Shown here: piece by piece, positions 24,303 through 31,042 of the stretch
How the letters are laid out: each line of letters opens with the position of its first letter
Numbering within the stretch: the first letter of the stretch is position 1
Assembly (NCBI GenBank): GCA_025352105.1
Contig: JANXUB010000215.1
Location: 1-32,116, forward strand
Length of the DNA: 32,116 nt
Direction: 5' to 3'
Origin: Burkholderiales bacterium
GTDB lineage: Bacteria; Pseudomonadota; Gammaproteobacteria; Burkholderiales; Casimicrobiaceae
Notes under the pieces: generated by a model
Databases searched by the model: none
The model's input: the letters and a program-made list of their open reading frames with translations, nothing else
What the model was told of the DNA's origin: nothing
Made by a program: the position numbers and the translations under genes

Positions 24303-24905
24303 CTAGTCCGACTCACCGGGCGGCGGGGGACGACTCGCATCGTCGCGCATGTGTGGCCACGCCAATTTCAGGTAATAAAACATTGACCACAGCGTGAGCG
24401 CCGCTGCGATGCACAGCGCGATGGTGCCCAACACCGGCGTGGAGATGCCGGGGAAGAAGGGTTCGTACAGCAGTAACGCGATGATCGCAGTGAGCTGGGC
24501 AGTCGTTTTGAATTTGCCAATGGTGCTGACCGCGACGCTGTTCGACTGGCCGATTTTGGCCATCCATTCGCGCAGCGCCGACACCGCAATCTCGCGTCCG
24601 ACAATAACGAAGGCAACCACGGCGTCAGCGCGCTTCATTTGCACCAGCAGCAAAAGCGCCGCTGCGACCATCAGCTTGTCCGCGACTGGATCAAGAAACG
24701 CGCCAAACGCCGAGGTTTGCCCAAGCTTGCGGGCGGCAAAGCCATCCGCCCAATCGGTAATCGCGGCGACTGTAAAGATCAGCGCCCCCGTCCAGTTTTG
24801 TTGCGTAGGGGTCAGCCAGTCGTGCGGCAAGTAGTACACCCCAACAAACGCGGGGATCAACGCGATGCGAATCCAGGTGAGCGTGGTGGGAATGTTGAGT
24901 GCCAT
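24303..24905 (-). CDS. pgsA: CDP-diacylglycerol-glycerol-3-phosphate 3-phosphatidyltransferase PgsA
   Basis: Inner-membrane enzyme that makes phosphatidylglycerol phosphate from CDP-diacylglycerol and glycerol-3-phosphate, the first committed step to PG and cardiolipin. The 200-residue product has the full CDP-alcohol phosphotransferase motif: Asp51, Asp54, Gly55, Ala58, Arg59, Gly68, Asp72 and Asp76 in DWADGFAARKLGQTSAFGAF and the following LDPVADK. It has about five membrane helices, and the N-terminus NIPTTLTWIRIALIP is typical. In many betaproteobacteria it lies directly downstream of uvrC. Here about 6 kb separates them. Confidence 0.95.
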   Translation of the reverse strand: MALNIPTTLTWIRIALIPAFVGVYYLPHDWLTPTQQNWTGALIFTVAAITDWADGFAARKLGQTSAFGAFLDPVADKLMVAAALLLLVQMKRADAVVAFVIVGREIAVSALREWMAKIGQSNSVAVSTIGKFKTTAQLTAIIALLLYEPFFPGISTPVLGTIALCIAAALTLWSMFYYLKLAWPHMRDDASRPPPPGESD

Positions 24906-24954
24906 AGCCGCATTCTGGCATGCCGCCGAAATCTAGCTACTTGCAGATTTAATC

Positions 24955-25045
24955 CGTTCGCACTGAGCCTGTCGAAGTGCATGGTCACTTCTATCAATTA
25001 AAACAACTGCATGCGACGTAGCCTTCGACGGGCTCAGGCCGAACG
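24955..25045. repeat. Palindromic intergenic repeat, 91 bp
   Basis: Two 23-bp arms (24955-24977 and 25023-25045) are inverted repeats matching at 20 of 23 positions. The arm core CTGAGCCTGTCGAAG is a widely dispersed intergenic repeat sequence in proteobacteria, as I recall. It lies in the 186-bp gap between pgsA and the LOG-family gene and may fold into a long hairpin. Confidence 0.7.
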
Positions 25046-25091
25046 ATTCATTAACCCGCGATTCCCCAGATTACCGACAGCGTGGCCTGCG

Positions 25092-25676
25092 CTACCGCCC
25101 CATCCACTTCTGCGACAACGGAAATTCGCGTGAGCGTAGCCCGTCCAGTAGCTCGCCGACGCTATCGCCGCTGACAATCAACTCCATATTCACGGCCTTC
25201 ACCAGCCCGACATCCACCGAATGCCGAACCCAGGCCAACAGGTGATCGTAGTACCCGGCGACGTTCAGCAGTCCGCACAGTTTGCGGTGGTAATCGAGCT
25301 GGCTCCAGGTCAAAGCTTCAAACAGCTCGTCCATCGTGCCGAAGCCACCGGGCATGGCGATCACCGCATCGGCCAGACCAAGCATCATCGCTTTGCGGCT
25401 GTGCATGTCTGGCACCACGTGCATCGCGGTCAAATTTTTGTGCCCGACTTCTAGCACTTTGAGTGCCTCAGGAATCACGCCGATGACTTCGCCACCCGCC
25501 GCCAGCGCCGCGTCGGCCACCACACCCATCAAGCCAACGCCACCGCCGCCGTAGACGAGTCCGATGCCCTGCTCCGCGAGCGTCCGTCCGACCGCTTCAG
25601 CAGCGGCCTTATAGGCAGGGTTGTTGCCCACATTCGCGCCGCAATAGACGACGATGCGCTTGATCTCATTGGCCAC
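25092..25676 (-). CDS. LOG family protein (TIGR00730 type)
   Basis: A 194-residue Rossmann-fold protein of the LOG family (cytokinin riboside 5'-monophosphate phosphoribohydrolase, releasing a base from a nucleoside monophosphate). Conserved elements are present: VYCGANVGNNPAY, GGGGVGLMG (43-51), the SRK of MHSRKAMM (93-95) and PGGFGTMDE (109-117), which form the phosphoribohydrolase active site. The start is GTG 25676 with GAGGA 7 nt upstream. That Shine-Dalgarno lies inside the end of the truncated Bug fragment. The bacterial substrate may be AMP or a modified nucleotide and cannot be decided here. Confidence 0.92.
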   Translation of the reverse strand: MANEIKRIVVYCGANVGNNPAYKAAAEAVGRTLAEQGIGLVYGGGGVGLMGVVADAALAAGGEVIGVIPEALKVLEVGHKNLTAMHVVPDMHSRKAMMLGLADAVIAMPGGFGTMDELFEALTWSQLDYHRKLCGLLNVAGYYDHLLAWVRHSVDVGLVKAVNMELIVSGDSVGELLDGLRSREFPLSQKWMGR

Positions 25677-25679
25677 GGA

Positions 25680-25901
25680 TTAGTCCTCTTGCTTGTTGTC
25701 GATCACCACTGGCCGGCCGAGCACCTTCGATGCGCCTTCAGCCGCGGCGCGCGCCATCAAATCATTCGCTCCACCCGCTGAAAACGGAACCACGAACTTG
25801 ATCGGTCGGTTGGGCCACGCCTGCGCATGCGCGGCAACGGACAGGACAAGTGTTGCGGCAGCGGCACAGAGACTGCCAGAAAAGCTGATTTTCAAAAGCA
25901 C
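25680..25901 (-). pseudogene. N-terminal fragment of a Bug/TctC receptor
   Basis: The 73 codons encode a signal peptide (ending VAAHAQA) and the unmistakable start of a Bug family receptor: [23 protein letters not shown], then GRPVVIDN. The frame ends in TAG after KQED, where an intact protein would continue for about 250 residues. No further Bug sequence follows, because the LOG gene begins 3 bp later. It is a remnant of a deletion or recombination event that fused a truncated receptor to the LOG gene's upstream region. The GTG start at 25901 is 6 bp from the Nudix stop. It may now serve only as a leader for LOG translation. Confidence 0.8.
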
Positions 25902-25907
25902 GGAGAG

Positions 25908-26495
25908 TTAGCGAAAGCTATGAGTGCTCAATTCAACCATGCGGCGCAGCGACGGCTCGAGCGCCGGATCATTTGCAAGATCAATCAGGCGAAACCAGCG
26001 GCAATCGTGGACCTCGTCGGTGTTTAGCATCAGCTCGCCGTCGTGCGCCGCGTCTACATCGGCCACAAACAAAAAGCGCAGGTCGTAGTGAAAGTGTGCG
26101 GGCTCGTCCTTTCGTGCCGGGATCGGATGAACATCGACATCGAACAAGTCATCATGACCCGGTTGTGCAACGAAGTGCGCCAGTCCTGTTTCTTCCGTCA
26201 CCTCCCGTTGCGCAGCTGCGCGCCACGAGACGTCCGAGTGTTCGACATGTCCGCCTGGTTGCAACCACCGATTGAGTTTACGATGATGAATCAGCGCTGC
26301 ATGCGCTCGAGTACGGTCCAGTACCCAGGCGGACCCGGTGATGTGACCCGCGAGCGTCGCGCGGCTCCACGGGCGCGTTTCGCCAGCAATGAAATGAAGG
26401 ACGGTTTCTGCGTAACGTCGGACAGCAGTTGAGGCTGTGCCTGACGCAAATCGATCCAGCGTTTCGCGTAAAGACTTCACTTGATCTTCGTTCAT
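25908..26495 (-). CDS. NUDIX hydrolase
   Basis: A 195-residue Nudix protein that hydrolyses a nucleoside diphosphate linked to another moiety. The Nudix box GGHVEHSDVSWRAAAQREVTEETG (residues 81-104, split by family spacing) contains the catalytic REVTEE. The spacing from the first Gly is one residue longer than the strict consensus, which I recall from a related subgroup. An N-terminal 50-residue helical region precedes the fold. The substrate is unknown. It is flanked by the lpxR-like gene (45 bp upstream) and the Bug fragment (6 bp downstream), all on the minus strand. Confidence 0.9.
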   Translation of the reverse strand: MNEDQVKSLRETLDRFASGTASTAVRRYAETVLHFIAGETRPWSRATLAGHITGSAWVLDRTRAHAALIHHRKLNRWLQPGGHVEHSDVSWRAAAQREVTEETGLAHFVAQPGHDDLFDVDVHPIPARKDEPAHFHYDLRFLFVADVDAAHDGELMLNTDEVHDCRWFRLIDLANDPALEPSLRRMVELSTHSFR

Positions 26496-26540
26496 TGCGT
26501 GAATCGTAACCGCACGTTGATGACGCCCGGCGTCTGATCG

Positions 26541-27692
26541 CTACAAAGGCCCGGAAATCGTAATCGACCCGTAGCGCGGTGCGGACTGTTGTCCGACAAA
26601 CTCACGCGTCCTGAACACCCGTACGTAGGCAATTTTGTAAACGCCAAAGTTCGCCGCAATTCCCACCGCCGCATCGGCCACCCAGCGCTCTTTGCTCACC
26701 GAATGCGAATCGCGAATCGTGTTGCCGTCGAGAAAAATATTGCGGATGACGCCGCGACCATCGACGGAAGCGAACACATGGGCACCCAATTGTCGGGTGA
26801 ACTGACTCACACCATCGGCCGTTCGCGGGGCTGAGTTGTCGCCTGCGGGGCGAATCGGCGACGTACCAAAATCGTCCGGCAAGCCCCATCCTGCGCGCAC
26901 CTCAAAGCCCGCATTGCCATACGTGGCGACGTTGCCCAGCGAGAAGCCAACGTGCGGAATCACGTCAAAACCAAAGCCGGCGCGACTATCGGGGTTCTGC
27001 ATAAATTCACTGCGGTATTTGCGCTCAAACACGAGCTGCGCACCGAACTCATTTTTCAGCTGATTGCTCCAGCCTTCAAATTGCGCGAGGTTGCGCACCT
27101 TATGCACAAACCGCTGCGCCTCGCGCGCATGCGACCACGGCCCAACGACACCGAGATTCACCTCGTATGAGTCAAGCTTGTTTGGCGAACGCGTGTTGTA
27201 GCCAAACCCAAGGTACGTCCAGCCCGCATACGGACGGTCATTGACGATCAAGGCGGTGGCTTCGTTGTCGCGCGGCGTGTAAATCGCCTGCCCGAATGTG
27301 AACGTCACATTGCCCTGCTCCACCGTCGGCGAATAAACACGCGTGAACAACTGTCCTGCCTGCTGCAACCATTGCGGCAGACAATCATCATCGGCAAAAC
27401 TACGCACATTCGGCGACGACCACGCTGCCTTGAACCCCGCACTGTAATCACGGTCACGATTGGCAAACAAATCGTTGTCCAGCGTGAAGCTGTAAGTGCC
27501 CTCATATTTTCTGATCGGAGCGAATGCCCCCGTCGTGTCTGCACAGCGAGCCGCTTTGGCTTTCGTGCTTTCCTGAGTTTGCGGCGCCGGTGACGGTGCT
27601 GGAGACGTTGGAGTGAGCGTTTGGGCTTGCAAGATGCCCGCAAAAGCGAATGGTGCGATTGCCGCGAGCAAAAGCGAATAATTTCTCAACAA
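26541..27692 (-). CDS. Lipid A deacylase LpxR family protein
   Basis: An outer-membrane beta-barrel of the LpxR (DUF2219) family, which removes the 3'-acyloxyacyl chain from lipid A. The 383-residue product has a signal peptide (about residues 1-23), a Pro-rich linker, and the family core TLDNDLFANRDRDYSAGFKAAW (Asn73, Asp74), NDRPYAGWTYLGFGYN and GPWSHAREAQRFVH (His188, corresponding to the catalytic His). The only start codons near the signal peptide are TTG 27692 and TTG 27689. A GGAG lies about 10 nt upstream, so a TTG start is likely and translation may be weak. Modification of LPS would affect host recognition or membrane properties. Confidence 0.88.
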   Translation of the reverse strand: MLRNYSLLLAAIAPFAFAGILQAQTLTPTSPAPSPAPQTQESTKAKAARCADTTGAFAPIRKYEGTYSFTLDNDLFANRDRDYSAGFKAAWSSPNVRSFADDDCLPQWLQQAGQLFTRVYSPTVEQGNVTFTFGQAIYTPRDNEATALIVNDRPYAGWTYLGFGYNTRSPNKLDSYEVNLGVVGPWSHAREAQRFVHKVRNLAQFEGWSNQLKNEFGAQLVFERKYRSEFMQNPDSRAGFGFDVIPHVGFSLGNVATYGNAGFEVRAGWGLPDDFGTSPIRPAGDNSAPRTADGVSQFTRQLGAHVFASVDGRGVIRNIFLDGNTIRDSHSVSKERWVADAAVGIAANFGVYKIAYVRVFRTREFVGQQSAPRYGSITISGPL

Positions 27693-27951
27693 AAAAGGGG
27701 AACTCCACGAGACTGGTGTGCACGAAAGCGTGCGCGGGATCGCAGTGTATTGGGTGGCGGAGCGCGCCGCTGTAGGACGGAAGCGCTAAACGTACAAGGG
27801 TCGGCGTTTTAAACTCAGTGGCACCGTGCCGCAGCAATAACGAGCTTCACGCCGAACGCACCAACTCATACAGCTTTTTTTGTTTAGCCCTTTCGGCTTA
27901 TGGGCTAGAGCCTGTTTAGTCAAAAAGTCGGCTTTATGCGTAAATCGCCGC

Positions 27952-28379
27952 CTATCCCCAATGCAGTATGGCTTTCAGTCGTGAGGTGTAAAAGAAATTA
28001 GACTGATAACGTAACACAGCGGGCACGTCACTGAGCGACAAGTAAACCGCTTTGTTGTGCTCGCGGGCAAGCGACACCATCTAATCCGCCCCCGCCGATG
28101 CGCCGCCAATGCGCAATACCGCGTCACATTTCGCGACGAGCCGCCGCGAGATGGAATGAAAAATTTTATTGAACGCTGCATCACCAATCTGCGCGCTGCC
28201 CGCATGCTCGATCAATGGCAACGCAAACCATTCGCCCATCACCGGCAAATGCCCCGCCCGGAACAGCGCCAGCGAGGCATCTGTCATCGCAGCGACGTTC
28301 TTCGCGATCAACACCGGATCGTCGTTGGTGCCGGAGCGGTAGGGGCCGCGACGAGGATCATTTGTGCGTTTGCAGTCAT
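27952..28379 (-). pseudogene. Frameshifted DUF4406-like (nucleoside deoxyribosyltransferase-type) pseudogene
   Basis: Conceptual translation with one frameshift gives MILVA, then PYRSGTNDDPVLIAKNVAAM, TDASLALFRAGHLPVMGEWF, ALPLIEHAG and so on to CDAVLRIGGASAGAD. An in-frame TAG at 28081-28083 follows, then MVSLAREHNKAVYLSLSDVP. The first break is one missing base around 28342-28346 (GCGGCCCC where GCGGGCCCC would keep the frame). Two disabling changes in a well-conserved fold mark it as dead. The ATG at 28379 overlaps the PIN gene stop by 4 bp (ATGA), so it was once coupled to the AbrB/PIN pair. The right-hand limit at 27952 is only where the frame closes. Confidence 0.75.
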
Positions 28380-28798
28380 GCTGTGCCTGGTACTTTCACA
28401 GGCGGCAGTAGACGGTGCTTCGCGACTTTGCGCGCGAAGCCTTTGTCGTCAAACGACACAACGGATTCGCAACCGGCATAGCTCGCCTGATGCAGCGCAT
28501 CGGCGAAATCAAGGCCAAGCGAGTACGCGTCCAGTGCGCGCACGACGGCGGGGCGATCTTCCACCGTCACGTTCGGCAGCGACAGGCAATGCTGAAACAC
28601 GCGTGAAATCTCGGCCCGTGTGTTGCCGTAGTAACCCCGAAGCACCCATTCCAGTTCGAGCAGCACGGTTTTCGCCACCTTGAGCGACCGCGCCGATTCG
28701 ATCAAGGCACGCGCCGCGAGCCGCTGACGAGTGGCCTCCTTGTCCGCTGCGTCATCGACGTAATAACGGGCGAGAATGTTGGTATCAAGACCAATCAT
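28376..28798 (-). CDS. PIN-domain ribonuclease toxin (VapC-like)
   Basis: The 140-residue PIN-domain protein has the acidic active-site set: Asp5 (GLDTNIL), Glu48/Glu50 (LLELEWVL), Asp97/Asp100 (GLDFADALH) and Asp117/Asp118 (SFDDKGF). It is expected to be a metal-dependent endoribonuclease that acts as the toxin of a type II module. Its ATG overlaps the stop of the AbrB-type antitoxin gene by 4 bp (ATGA). Its own stop overlaps the start of a DUF4406-like pseudogene in the same way. The module looks intact. Confidence 0.92.
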   Translation of the reverse strand: MIGLDTNILARYYVDDAADKEATRQRLAARALIESARSLKVAKTVLLELEWVLRGYYGNTRAEISRVFQHCLSLPNVTVEDRPAVVRALDAYSLGLDFADALHQASYAGCESVVSFDDKGFARKVAKHRLLPPVKVPGTA

Positions 28799-29052
28799 TT
28801 ACCGAGCAGCGTTGCCACATCGAAATCGGCCGGAACCGCCTTGCCGCCGCCATTTCGCCGGGGTTTCACCAAACCAAATCCGCTCACAACAGGCTCCGCC
28901 GCGACGGCTCCGCTCACCACCGATAATTCGGCCGTCGTTCCCTTGACACGAAAAGCAATGCGACTTCCTGCACGGATGCCCAGTTGCTCGCGCACGTCAA
29001 GCGGAATGGTGACCTGACCTTTGGATGTGACTGAGGTGGCGATTGATTTCAA
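28795..29052 (-). CDS. AbrB/MazE/SpoVT-type antitoxin (VapB-like)
   Basis: The 85-residue product starts with a swapped-hairpin AbrB domain (TSVTSKGQVTIPLDVREQLG, then IRAGSRIAFRV) that binds the operator. A flexible C-terminus ending in VPADFDVATLLGK probably wraps the toxin. It is the first gene of the pair and overlaps the PIN gene by ATGA. AbrB-type antitoxins normally autorepress their operon with the toxin, so an operator is expected just upstream of 29052. That short interval contains an AATACTAGCATT stretch and TTACTTGGTAATACT, but no clear palindrome is proven. Confidence 0.92.
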   Translation of the reverse strand: MKSIATSVTSKGQVTIPLDVREQLGIRAGSRIAFRVKGTTAELSVVSGAVAAEPVVSGFGLVKPRRNGGGKAVPADFDVATLLGK

Positions 29053-29149
29053 AGTATTCTCGCGATGTATTACTTGGTAATACTAGCATTCAAATCACCG
29101 TATCGCAACGAAGCAGGAACAGGCAGCCGCAAGAGTGCAGTAGGCTGGG

Positions 29150-29323
29150 TCAACGTTTACGCTCACTACGTAATGCACGTAGCGGCACCATCCGCGCAAG
29201 TTGCTCATCCGTAAGCGGTAGCGCATCGCGATCTGCATTGGCAGCGGCAATTATCGCTGCATCCTCGGCATCGGTCGGTGGGCGTATCGGTGATGGTTGC
29301 TTTTTGATCGCAGGCTTAGGCAT
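29150..29323 (-). CDS. Small antitoxin-like protein, 57 aa (orphan)
   Basis: The 57-residue frame from ATG 29323 is basic at both ends and has the pattern PIRPPTDAEDAAIIAAANAD, then PLTDEQLARM. This resembles a group of small antitoxin-like proteins (BrnA-related, PTPEEDAAI-x-LTDEE pattern). No toxin gene is visible next to it. Instead a palindromic element lies 17 bp upstream. It is probably the remnant of a toxin-antitoxin pair, or an antitoxin acting in trans. The Shine-Dalgarno is weak, so expression is uncertain. Confidence 0.55.
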   Translation of the reverse strand: MPKPAIKKQPSPIRPPTDAEDAAIIAAANADRDALPLTDEQLARMVPLRALRSERKR

Positions 29324-29339
29324 AGGTAGTAACAGTCTC

Positions 29340-29417
29340 GTAGGGTGGGTAACTTGTTGCCCACGCGGAGAATGATCTCGAACCGGACGACGCGTGGGCA
29401 TGGAGTGCCCACCCTAC
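29340..29417. repeat. Nested palindromic element, 78 bp
   Basis: Two perfect 10-bp inverted repeats are nested: GTAGGGTGGG (29340-29349) with CCCACCCTAC (29408-29417), and TGCCCACGCG (29358-29367) with CGCGTGGGCA (29391-29400). This GTAGGGTGGGC-type palindrome is familiar as a non-coding dispersed repeat in proteobacterial genomes. It sits just upstream of the orphan antitoxin-like gene. Confidence 0.8.
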
Positions 29418-29445
29418 CAAACTGAAGCCAAGGATCAAACGCGCA

Positions 29446-29620
29446 CCTGATTAGTTACGTGCCTCAGACCGAAGCCCTGCAGCCCACGTTGTCATGTTGA
29501 GTGAAGCGAAACATCCGGTGGGGCACGCAAAAAGCTCGTGGTGCCCGTATTTGTATGCATACTGATCTTTCGCGGTGCTCAGGATGACAGCTGTCTATCT
29601 GAGGCACGTAACTAATCAGG
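29446..29620. mobile_element. MITE-like element, 175 bp, with perfect 23-bp terminal inverted repeats
   Basis: The ends, 29446-29468 and 29598-29620, are perfect 23-bp inverted repeats (core TGATTAGTTACGTGCCTCAG). Inside is a second, imperfect pair: GTCATGTTGAGTGAAGCGAA and, in inverted orientation near 29563-29587, its relative containing GCTCAGGATGAC. That inner motif resembles the common TCATTCTGAGCGAAGCGAA repeat. There is no coding frame, so a non-autonomous element or a repeat composite is likely. It lies 13 bp from the end of the DUF1828-like gene. Confidence 0.75.
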
Positions 29621-29633
29621 AACGCGCAAGTGT

Positions 29634-30407
29634 TTAGCGCACCCGACGCAATATCTTCCGCTGAAAATCGTCAGTTGCGTCCAAGGATGCAATCATGTCG
29701 TTTGCTGCGTTAGTCAAACGACTCAAATCTGCAGACGCGATATCAATCATGTTGCGAAATACGATCATCGAGTTGAAGTCTTTGTTCGCGGCAATGAGAT
29801 GTTGAAGAATGATTGTTGCAAGGCGCGCCTTGTCTCGATTCGGTACACCGAAAAGATACAAAGGCTGAGCACCGCCCTGAACAAAGTAATCAACCGGATA
29901 GTCTGATGCTCGGGGCACATCTGGAACTACATAATCTTTATGGAGACGCTCTGGCCCAACCAGCGAGACTAGCTTTTCTCGCAGGTCCTCGTAAAACGTG
30001 CTTTCAACCCGAGCTCGATTTAGGAAGGTTAGATCGTGGATACGGGTAAGGGCTTGACCAAATCGAAACACGCCGTTGCCAAGGTCATCGGCCGGCGCAT
30101 CTAAATAAAACTCGCCGTCGTCCTCCGTAAGATCAGTTTCCGCCAGAATCTGAGTGAAAATTCGGCCTCTTGTTCCGTCACGCATCTTGGCTATGTCGTT
30201 TTCGTAACTCAGCCGCATCATCGTCAAGCCCATGTCACTTATGCGCACGCCACCAGTAGGTAGCGCCGTGATGTACAAACTGTAAGCATCGCCGTCCGGG
30301 AACGTAAACGGCGTATTGACTTGCCATACTCCCGCCGCACGCTCAGCAACGCTCACGCTCGCACAAAGTGTGCGGCAAAGGCTGTCCTGTAAATCAACGG
30401 AGTTCAT
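29634..30407 (-). CDS. DUF1828/DUF1829-like protein, 257 aa
   Basis: The N-terminal third (about residues 28-75, VNTPFTFPDGDAYSLYITAL, then GGVRISDMGLTMMRLSYE) resembles DUF1828. The C-terminal half (about residues 135-225, VESTFYEDLREKLVSLVG, then PVDYFVQGGAQPLYLFGVPN) resembles DUF1829. The family is uncharacterised. The protein is soluble with no signal peptide. Its ATG overlaps the stop of the upstream gene (ATGA at 30404-30407), and no separate Shine-Dalgarno is clear, so its synthesis probably depends on translation of the upstream gene. The base composition is visibly richer in A+T than the chromosomal neighbours, suggesting transfer. Family assignment is from memory of motif patterns. 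Confidence 0.7.
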   Translation of the reverse strand: MNSVDLQDSLCRTLCASVSVAERAAGVWQVNTPFTFPDGDAYSLYITALPTGGVRISDMGLTMMRLSYENDIAKMRDGTRGRIFTQILAETDLTEDDGEFYLDAPADDLGNGVFRFGQALTRIHDLTFLNRARVESTFYEDLREKLVSLVGPERLHKDYVVPDVPRASDYPVDYFVQGGAQPLYLFGVPNRDKARLATIILQHLIAANKDFNSMIVFRNMIDIASADLSRLTNAANDMIASLDATDDFQRKILRRVR

Positions 30408-30889
30408 GGGTATTCAAACAAATCTGATTCGTCGGGCTGAGTCTGCAGGCCCTGAATATTGCCTAATTTTGTCAGATGATGAAGCGCTCCGGACAGGGTT
30501 CGGTAGCTCTGGCTTTGTTCAGCATAGCCTTCAACTTTACGGTTCGCGGCGACATAACGCTCAGTAGCCATATGTACGTGGCACCGGTTCTCAATTCTCG
30601 TGCGTTCAATTGTGTTTGGATGCACGTGATCACTCCCGTTACAACGCAAGAGCGTAACGTCCTCACCCGTTTTCGAATGCCAAATCAAACCGGCGCTGAA
30701 GCCTTCTGCGATTTTGGTGCTCTGACGCGTGAATACTGAAAAACTGTGATCTCCGTCCGCACTAGTCAGGCGGAAATCCCTTCGGTGATGCTTACCTTCA
30801 GTGCGCTCTCGCGCCATTGGATTTTCGACTCGCTTTGGCATGCTAAGCAACTCTTTAATCCTCTGGTCGGTAAGTGTTTCAAGTCCCAT
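30404..30889 (-). CDS. DUF6978-like protein, about 161 aa
   Basis: The chosen start is ATG 30889 (MGLETLTDQRIKELLSMPKR), because this opening matches the family and the upstream in-frame stretch to 31030 (hydrophobic, Cys-rich) does not. The middle holds a His-rich segment, LLRCNGSDHVHPNTIERTRI then RCHVHMATERY, that resembles the H-x-NP plus HxH region of DUF6978 proteins and might bind a metal. No signal or membrane segment is present from this start. It is co-translated with the DUF1828-like gene through ATGA. It begins 153 bp after the uvrC stop. The function is unknown. Confidence 0.65.
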   Translation of the reverse strand: MGLETLTDQRIKELLSMPKRVENPMARERTEGKHHRRDFRLTSADGDHSFSVFTRQSTKIAEGFSAGLIWHSKTGEDVTLLRCNGSDHVHPNTIERTRIENRCHVHMATERYVAANRKVEGYAEQSQSYRTLSGALHHLTKLGNIQGLQTQPDESDLFEYP

Positions 30890-31042
30890 ACGCCGATTGC
30901 TCACGTCTGATTCAATAAGCGCGAGTATCGCCCGGTGTGCTCCGATGATCAACAAAGATATGCAGCATATTGGGGAACTCGAAGTAAACGCAACAGCGCA
31001 AAGAATGGATCTGAGATTGATTGAATTCAAATTGTGCGTTCA

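Noticed and set aside
27884..27906. TAGCCC/GGGCTA hairpin as a terminator for the pseudogene transcript
   Set aside because: On the minus strand it is followed by an A-run, not T, so it is not an intrinsic terminator in that direction.
28081..28314. A 77-codon open frame on the minus strand that could be called a small intact gene
   Set aside because: It is the middle of the DUF4406-like pseudogene: homologous sequence continues upstream in another frame and downstream past the TAG.
30890..31030. Cys-rich hydrophobic extension of the DUF6978-like protein
   Set aside because: The DUF6978-like similarity begins at ATG 30889. The extension has no Shine-Dalgarno and reads like intergenic sequence. 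It is not fully excluded.
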